Source of the DNA: Streptomyces sp. NBC_01237
GTDB taxonomy: Bacteria; Actinomycetota; Actinomycetes; Streptomycetales; Streptomycetaceae
DNA length: 64,000 bases
Assembly (NCBI RefSeq): GCF_035917275.1
Contig: NZ_CP108508.1
Coordinates: 558,001 to 622,000 of the forward strand
Reading direction: 5' to 3'
Positions 58,986 to 64,000 of the stretch are shown in pieces. How positions within the stretch are numbered: position 1 is the stretch's first letter; every line of letters begins with the position of its first letter. A model generated the notes under the pieces. That model was not told the DNA's origin. It saw only the letters and a program-made list of their open reading frames with translations, and did no database searches. The position numbers were made by a program, and so were the translations under genes.

Positions 58986-61745
58986 TCAGCGCCGGGCCGC
59001 GTCCGTGACCTTTCCCGTGACGATCGGTCCCTCCGTCAACTCGCCGTCCGCCCGGTAGACATGCGCCTGCATCCGCACAGACTCCTCCGGCTCGGTCAGC
59101 GTGTCGGCGGTCGTGGGCACCGACACCTCGGTGCTCGTCCCGCCCTCGGGGACGCCGGTCCAGAAGTAGGAATCGATCGTGGACAGGGGCCGCTCCGGGT
59201 CGGCGGACCCGCCGAGACCGGCGAGCCACTCCTCGTCGACGTCCTTCGTGGACAGTTCCGTGCCTTCGAGCACCGGCAGGAAGGTGAACGGCGTCTCGAT
59301 GCTGATGTCGGCGGGCTCGGAGATGCTCACCCTCCAGGTGAGCTTCCGGCCCTCGGTCACCGAGTCGGCCACCGGGGTCACGGTGACCGTGGGCATGGGG
59401 TCGTCGTTCTCGACGAGGACGCCCCCGAGGGCGCCGCCGACGGCCGTGCCGCGCACGGCCTTGGCCGCGACCTCGTGTTTGAGGTCGAAGTCGTAGCGGG
59501 GGTTGCCCTCGACCGTGATCGGCACGTCCACGGAGCCACCGGCCCTCACCGTCACGGTGCGGACCGTGGTCCTGTCCGTCTCCGGGTCCAGGACGGAGAG
59601 CTTGATCACTCCGGTGCCCCTACCGGTGGCCTGGACGGGCACGCGGTAGGTACGGGTGCCGGAGTCTCCCTCCTTGACCGTCAGCCTGCCGATGTCGACC
59701 CGCGGGAGCGCGACGGGGCGTACCGCCGGGGTGCCGGGGCGCCAGCCCCAGGCGTCCATCAGCCAGAACCGGCCGGAGTCGCTGAGCGGGGTGAACTCCA
59801 GCGACCGCACCCGCTTCAGGTCGACACCGGCGCCGACAGCGGATTTCAGCGGGACACGGACCTCACGCGCCCAGTGCGCGGCCGTCAACGCGGAGCCGGG
59901 AAGGCCGTCGACGGTGACCTGACCGAGTCCCACCCGCTTGCCGGAGGTATCGGTGAGGGCGACGTCGAGCCGGGTGCCCCGGGTGTTCGGCGGCACGATC
60001 ACCCGCAGGGCGAGCGCGTCGGAGCCCGCCAGTGAGAAGGCGCGCCCCGGCGTGAGCCGGACCGGGGTGCCCGGCTCGGTCCAGCTGGCCGTGACCGCGT
60101 TGCGGCCCGGCTCGTTGTCGGTGGCCGCCCAGGACGCGAAGTGCGGCGACTGACCGGGCTCGGCGATCGGCTTGCAGGCATCGGTGTCGCTCGTCGTGAC
60201 CTGCCGGCAGACGCGCCCGTTCGACACCGAGAGCGGGGCGTCGGGCAGGATCGCCGGGACCCGGTTGCCGCCGACGGCGTGGGTCAGTACCCGGGCGGGG
60301 CCGGCCGAGGGCGCGCGCCGGCCGGAGCCGTCGAGCAGCGGGCGGACCCGGTCGTCGCCCGCGAGGAAGAGCCGCGCGGCGGCGGCGATGTAGGTGGTGC
60401 CCGCCGTCTGCTGCTGCTCGGCGCTCAGCCGGGTCTCGGCCTTCGACGAGCAGACCGGGTCCTCGTCGTCCCATACGTCGTCGGCGGCCGGGGCCTCGGC
60501 CTGGCCGGGCGTCCACTCGGTGTTGAAGAAGTTGTGGTTGGCGCCGACCATGTACACCGCGCTGTGCAGCGCCGTGCCCCGGCCGGTGCCCCGGGTGCCG
60601 TCGAGGTAGATCTGGCCCTGGAGGTCGTTCACATCGCCGTCACAGCCCGGCAGGATGGTCATGGACGGCAGGTCGGGCGTGGGGTTCTGGCCGAAGAGGG
60701 TGGGGCCGATCATGACGGTGCCGCGGATGCGCCAGCTCACCGGTCCCCGGTAGCCGTCCTCGGCGGGCGGCGGCGGGGAGACGCTGTCGAGGGCCGCCCG
60801 GTTGACGCCCTCGCCGCCCCGGGAGTGGCCGACCAGGAGCACCTTCGAGAGGTCGGCGGGCTCCGTCGCGCGCACGGCCTCGGGGGCCTTCGCGGGATTC
60901 GCGCTCCACGTCGCCCAGCGGGCGAGGTGCCGGCGCACGAGGGACGAACGGGCCTGCGCCCCGTGGTCGGCCGTGCGGCCGTCCTGCGCGTTGACACCGT
61001 TCGCGGAGACGGAGACCGTCACATAGCCCTGGGACGCGAGGCGCTGCTGGTCGTGCAGATGGCCGCGGTAGCTCGGTACCTCCCTGTAGCCCGGCTTGCA
61101 CGGCCACTGCAGGGCGGGCATCTTCTTGTCGGGCTCGTAGCAGGTGGCGTTGCGGCCGTGGAGGAAGAGCGCCAGTGGCCGCTTCCCCGGCGCGTCCGTC
61201 GGGCCGACGACCGTGGCACGCATCTCCACGGGCTCGGCGTAGCCCGGCAGCTTCACCGACTTCAGGACGTACTCACCGCTGGTGGTGCGGTACTTCCCGG
61301 TGACACCGGGGTCCACCGGGTTGGCGGGAAACGGCTCCTGGGGCTCCGTCGCGGCCGCCGGGCGCCGCTGACCGGGTGCCTGGCCGGCCCCTGCGGCGTC
61401 CAGCCGCCGCGAACCGGCGACCACCTGGAGTTCGCCCACCGGTCCGGCCTTCGCCCTGTCGAGGCGGAGCCGGAAGACGCGGTGGTCGGGGGAGGGCTCC
61501 GGGACGCCGAGGGTGCGCTCCCCCGAGCGGAACTCGACCAGGGCACCGCCCATGCCCACGGGCTCGGGCGAGCTCCAGATCAGTTCCCCGCCCTGGAAAC
61601 GCCACCCCTCCGGCAGCCGCTCCCCAAAAGCGCCCGAAGGCGCGCCCGGTATGGACTCGGGGGTCGGCTGCGCGTGCGCCGGCGCACCCGCCGCCAGCGC
61701 CACGACCGCCAGGGCGGCCGCCAGCGCGCGTGAGAGCTGTCTCAC
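58986..61745 (-). CDS. Large secreted alpha/beta hydrolase with C-terminal beta domains (paralogue B)
   Basis: A 919-residue protein collinear with the product of 37950-40730. Signal peptide ends at APAHAQ. Shared blocks include LALFLHGRNATCY, VSANGVNAQDGR, S308 in LLVGHSRGGEGVNRAAL, TILPGCDGDVNDLQGQIY, GANHNFFNTEWTPGQ, LALRVIVPPNTRGTRLDVAL, and RLTVKEGDSGTRTYRVPV. GTG 61745 has GAGGAG eight bases upstream. Upstream are a 7-bp inverted repeat and a PHO-box-like repeat. Substrate unknown; an extracellular esterase or peptidase is plausible. Confidence 0.88.
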   Translation of the reverse strand: MRQLSRALAAALAVVALAAGAPAHAQPTPESIPGAPSGAFGERLPEGWRFQGGELIWSSPEPVGMGGALVEFRSGERTLGVPEPSPDHRVFRLRLDRAKAGPVGELQVVAGSRRLDAAGAGQAPGQRRPAAATEPQEPFPANPVDPGVTGKYRTTSGEYVLKSVKLPGYAEPVEMRATVVGPTDAPGKRPLALFLHGRNATCYEPDKKMPALQWPCKPGYREVPSYRGHLHDQQRLASQGYVTVSVSANGVNAQDGRTADHGAQARSSLVRRHLARWATWSANPAKAPEAVRATEPADLSKVLLVGHSRGGEGVNRAALDSVSPPPPAEDGYRGPVSWRIRGTVMIGPTLFGQNPTPDLPSMTILPGCDGDVNDLQGQIYLDGTRGTGRGTALHSAVYMVGANHNFFNTEWTPGQAEAPAADDVWDDEDPVCSSKAETRLSAEQQQTAGTTYIAAAARLFLAGDDRVRPLLDGSGRRAPSAGPARVLTHAVGGNRVPAILPDAPLSVSNGRVCRQVTTSDTDACKPIAEPGQSPHFASWAATDNEPGRNAVTASWTEPGTPVRLTPGRAFSLAGSDALALRVIVPPNTRGTRLDVALTDTSGKRVGLGQVTVDGLPGSALTAAHWAREVRVPLKSAVGAGVDLKRVRSLEFTPLSDSGRFWLMDAWGWRPGTPAVRPVALPRVDIGRLTVKEGDSGTRTYRVPVQATGRGTGVIKLSVLDPETDRTTVRTVTVRAGGSVDVPITVEGNPRYDFDLKHEVAAKAVRGTAVGGALGGVLVENDDPMPTVTVTPVADSVTEGRKLTWRVSISEPADISIETPFTFLPVLEGTELSTKDVDEEWLAGLGGSADPERPLSTIDSYFWTGVPEGGTSTEVSVPTTADTLTEPEESVRMQAHVYRADGELTEGPIVTGKVTDAARR

Positions 61746-61820
61746 GATGGTGTCTCCTCGTCGTTGGTGTGCTTCAGCGCCCCCGGGTCTCCCCAGGTGC
61801 GCCCCCCGCACCGGGGAGAG

Positions 61821-61837
61821 GGTGACGTGTCGTCACC
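61821..61837. promoter_or_regulatory. GGTGACG inverted repeat upstream of hydrolase B
   Basis: GGTGACG-TGT-CGTCACC is a perfect 7-bp inverted repeat in the hydrolase B upstream region, about 75 bases before its start. It could be an operator or a 5' UTR hairpin. Confidence 0.5.
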
Positions 61838-61846
61838 GGTTGTCCT

Positions 61847-61879
61847 GCCTCGTGAACCTGACAGGAATCTGACAGGAAT
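61847..61879 (-). promoter_or_regulatory. PHO-box-like triple 11-bp repeat
   Basis: Read on the minus strand, three adjacent 11-bp units each have TTC at positions 2-4: ATTCCTGTCAG, ATTCCTGTCAG, GTTCACGAGGC. PhoP boxes in Streptomyces are 11-bp direct repeats with a GTTCA core, and the third unit matches that best. It lies about 100 bases before the GTG of hydrolase B. Confidence 0.5.
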
Positions 61880-62301
61880 CCGACAACTGTCGGACGGGAG
61901 GCGGACGGGAGCGCTGGGACCGGTCCGGTGATCGAAGACCCCGGCACCGACCGGAGATCCGACGTCCGTACGGCGAGCGGGTCCCGGTCACCTGTGCTCG
62001 CGGACGCCCGTGGTGACGTCGTTGCGCTTGCCGCCGACGAGGATCACGGTGGGCGGTGCGTCGTGCGCGTAGCTCAAGTGGTGTGGCGATCAGGCGTGAC
62101 CATCGGTACGTTCTGCCCGCGTGGCTGGTGCGTCACGCGCAACCCGTGCGTTTCCCACAGGCATCCGAACAGCACGGACCGGTGGAATCTCTCGTCATGG
62201 ACGCGGGCATCACCCATGCCGGACTGGTGACAGGAATGCGCGACGAACGGTTCCGCGGCGTCTTCCCTGTGGGCGGCGGACCGGGAATGGGGCACTGACA
62301 C
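61880..62301. other. Spacer before the MFS gene
   Basis: This 420-base region holds the promoter of the transporter and a possible small frame (62197-62298, separate entry). On the minus strand near 61985-62080, a short frame ending TVILVGGKRNDVTTGVREHR looks like the C-terminal tail of a lost gene; I cannot identify it. Confidence 0.4.
62197..62298 (+). CDS. Possible 33-residue peptide upstream of the MFS gene
   Basis: An ATG at 62197 opens a 33-codon frame that ends TGA three bases before the MFS start. It reads MDAGITHAGLVTGMRDERFR then GVFPVGGGPGMGH. No clear ribosome site is seen and third-position GC is moderate. It could be a leader peptide for the transporter, a peptide exported by it, or chance. 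Confidence 0.25.
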   Translation: MDAGITHAGLVTGMRDERFRGVFPVGGGPGMGH

Positions 62302-63534
62302 ATGAAGAAGCCGGGCCTGGTCCCGCTGATGGGCAGCCTCTTCCTTGTGGACCTGGGAACGAGCATGACCGCCGTCGCTCTTCCCCTCCTCCTGATCCAG
62401 GAGTACGGCACCACCTTGGCCGCGGGTGTGACTCTCGCTGTCAGGCTGATTCCCGGCATCGCCGCGGGGCCGGTGGTGGGCAGACTGCTGGCAGAACGGG
62501 ACCCGCGCTGCGTCGCGATGGTCAGCTCTCTGTTCTCCGCACTGTTCGCCGGCATGATTCCGCTGTGCCGGGCGCTGTGGCAGATCCAGATCCTGACCCT
62601 CGCCATCGGCATCACGGTGATGCTCGCGGTGCCCGCCCGGCTGGTCATGCGACCGGCGGTGGTGAGTGAGGGCGACGAACTCCGTGGCAACGGCCTGCTG
62701 ATGGCCGCGCAGCGGGTGTCCACTCTCGCCGGACCGCCGCTGGTCGGCGTCATCGTCATCGTCGGCCCGCACCTGTGGGTCGCCTTCCTCCTGGAGGCCG
62801 TGACCGCACTGTTCGCAGCGGCCCTGATCCTGCGGATTCCCCCCTGGAGACCGACAGTGAACAAGAGTGCCGGGCCCGGTGGGGCGAAGGACGGGAGGAT
62901 GCTCAGGAAGGCGTACGTCACCAGCACCCGGGCGCTCCTGCGCGTCATTTCGAGCGACGCCTTCATTCGCGGCGCGACACTGACGTCGTTCAGCTATCTC
63001 CTGGCGGTGACGCTCGGCCGGCTGATGCTGCTCGTCATGGGGGCGGAACGCTACTCCGACATCTCCGGCTTCTACGGATGGATGCTTGCCGCGATGGGTG
63101 CGGGTGGCTTGTGCGGAAGCCTTCTTGTCGCACGCTTCCAGCGGTTCAGCACGGGCACCCTCTATGTCGCGGTGATGCTGATAGAGGCATGCGGGTGGCT
63201 GTCCCTGCCGTGGCTGCCGAACTTTCCCGCCGCGATGGCCGTCATGTCCGCCATCGGAATCATGGAGTCGGCCGGATACGTGCTGTATTACGCCGAGGTC
63301 CAGATTCGGGTCCCGACGTCCGTGATGGGCTACTACTACGCCGCGTTGATCCCCGTCGGCGATGCCTGCATCTTCCTGGGGAGCGCCGTCGGCGCATGGC
63401 TCGCGGGTGTATCCGTGCCGGCCGCGGCTCTGATCGTGGCCGGTGTGATGGGAATTCCGATGCTGCTCACGGTTGGCTGGTACTTCGCGCCGCCGAGCGG
63501 GGAAGGCGGGAGAGTCGCCACGGAGCCCCGGTGA
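62302..63534 (+). CDS. MFS-type transporter
   Basis: A 410-residue membrane protein with about twelve helices in two halves: LVPLMGSLFLVDLGTSMTAV, VTLAVRLIPGIAAGPVVGRL, MVSSLFSALFAGMIPLCRAL in the first, and SYLLAVTLGRLMLLVMG, GWMLAAMGAGGLCGSLLVAR, AALIVAGVMGIPMLLTVGWY in the second, with a basic central loop (~185-220). The loop motif after helix 2 (GRLLAERDPR) resembles the MFS motif A. An export role is likely; substrate unknown. Confidence 0.88.
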   Translation: MKKPGLVPLMGSLFLVDLGTSMTAVALPLLLIQEYGTTLAAGVTLAVRLIPGIAAGPVVGRLLAERDPRCVAMVSSLFSALFAGMIPLCRALWQIQILTLAIGITVMLAVPARLVMRPAVVSEGDELRGNGLLMAAQRVSTLAGPPLVGVIVIVGPHLWVAFLLEAVTALFAAALILRIPPWRPTVNKSAGPGGAKDGRMLRKAYVTSTRALLRVISSDAFIRGATLTSFSYLLAVTLGRLMLLVMGAERYSDISGFYGWMLAAMGAGGLCGSLLVARFQRFSTGTLYVAVMLIEACGWLSLPWLPNFPAAMAVMSAIGIMESAGYVLYYAEVQIRVPTSVMGYYYAALIPVGDACIFLGSAVGAWLAGVSVPAAALIVAGVMGIPMLLTVGWYFAPPSGEGGRVATEPR

Positions 63535-63535
63535 A

Positions 63536-63553
63536 GGGGGGCCACCGCCCCCC
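63536..63553. terminator. Short GC hairpin after the MFS gene
   Basis: GGGGGG (63536-63541) pairs with CCCCCC (63548-63553) around a six-base loop directly after the stop codon. It lies between convergent genes, consistent with a terminator. Confidence 0.5.
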
Positions 63554-63615
63554 GGGCCGCAGCAGTCCGCCCTGGCCGCCGATGGTGGGCGCACAGCGCG
63601 GGGATCTCCGTGAGG

Positions 63616-64000
63616 TCACCCGGTGAGCGCCGGGGCGTTGTGCCCGTCCGGGAGCACGCCGGTGGGCGGTGGGCCCGCGGGCAGGAGGTCGCTGTGGTGT
63701 CGGTGGAGCAGGTCTTCGTGGGCGGGGGTGAAGAGCGTCCGTCCGGTGCCCACCGCGACTTCGGCGTCATCCGCAGTGGCCAGTGATGGGGTGCCGGCGA
63801 GCTCCGCGGACGGATCGGGATGGCCCAGGGCGCGCAGAAGGCGGGTCAGGGCCTGTGCACGGGCGCCGGTGGTGGGGCCGGTGAGTTCTTCGTGCGTGAG
63901 GACACAGACCGCGGGGTGGTGCAGCATCCATCGGCTGCGCCGGGCCTCTTCCATGCCGGGGAAGCAGGGGTCGGTCAGTGCCAGGGTGATCCGGTCGTCC
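63616..64000 (-). CDS. Partial hypothetical protein (5' end outside the window)
   Basis: A minus-strand frame stays open from the right window edge to a stop at 63616, about 128 codons. It reads RITLALTDPCFPGMEEARRS, WMLHHPAVCVLTHEELTGPT, RAQALTRLLRALGHPDPSAE and AHEDLLHRHHSDLLPAGPPP. The open frame past the internal ATG at 63954 has the same coding character, so the true start is likely beyond 64000. Family not recognised. Confidence 0.6.
   Translation of the reverse strand, partial: DDRITLALTDPCFPGMEEARRSRWMLHHPAVCVLTHEELTGPTTGARAQALTRLLRALGHPDPSAELAGTPSLATADDAEVAVGTGRTLFTPAHEDLLHRHHSDLLPAGPPPTGVLPDGHNAPALTG

Overview
The window is very GC-rich actinobacterial DNA, almost certainly from a Streptomyces. 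The signs are codons ending in G or C, GTG/TTG starts after GGAGG-type ribosome binding sites, GTGA/ATGA overlaps between coupled genes, and families typical of the genus (DUF574 methyltransferase, DmdR/IdeR-type iron boxes, LysR/TetR/XRE regulators, many secreted hydrolases). No rRNA, tRNA or CRISPR array was recognised. Two genes are cut by the window edges.

Layout. 1-10.7 kb: a partial unknown gene, a secreted lamin-tail/beta-propeller protein, small stand-alone enzymes, remnants of a SIS-domain gene and an EamA transporter, a coupled flavin amine oxidase + GCS2-type ligase pair, and a membrane protein. 10.7-13.6 kb: a cyanate detoxification locus (cynR diverging from cynT, cynS and a CMP/dCMP-type deaminase). 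13.6-21.4 kb: a decayed zone with SnoaL-like, NAD-binding, IS5-type transposase, DUF2268 and alpha/beta-hydrolase remnants among a few intact genes. 21.6-28.9 kb: a secreted peptidase, then a three-gene coupled operon encoding a terpene synthase-cytochrome P450 fusion, a methyltransferase and a WS/DGAT-like acyltransferase. 29-42.8 kb: accessory catabolic and secreted enzymes, including a 926-residue secreted hydrolase whose paralogue lies at 59-61.7 kb, and a TetR-FAD monooxygenase pair. 43.8-49.4 kb: a minus-strand RiPP-like cluster, read in transcription order as a 24-residue precursor candidate, a strong hairpin, a HExxH protein, a YcaO protein, a methyltransferase, a P450 and an aldo-keto reductase. 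50.3-54.1 kb: GT4 glycosyltransferase, N,N-dimethylformamidase-like protein and sugar epimerase. 54.2-58.8 kb: an iron-box-controlled 2,3-dihydroxybenzoate operon (dhbA-C-E-B) without its NRPS. 59-64 kb: the second secreted hydrolase, an MFS transporter and a partial unknown gene.

The two most novel systems are the RiPP-like cluster (short acidic leader, YcaO and HExxH beta-hydroxylase-like enzymes with no radical SAM or E1 partner) and the terpene synthase-P450 fusion operon. The dhb operon would feed a catecholate siderophore assembled by enzymes encoded elsewhere. Several genes between 5 and 21 kb, and one at 37 kb, are frameshifted or truncated, as expected for a chromosome-arm or accessory region, although assembly indels could explain some of the frameshifts.
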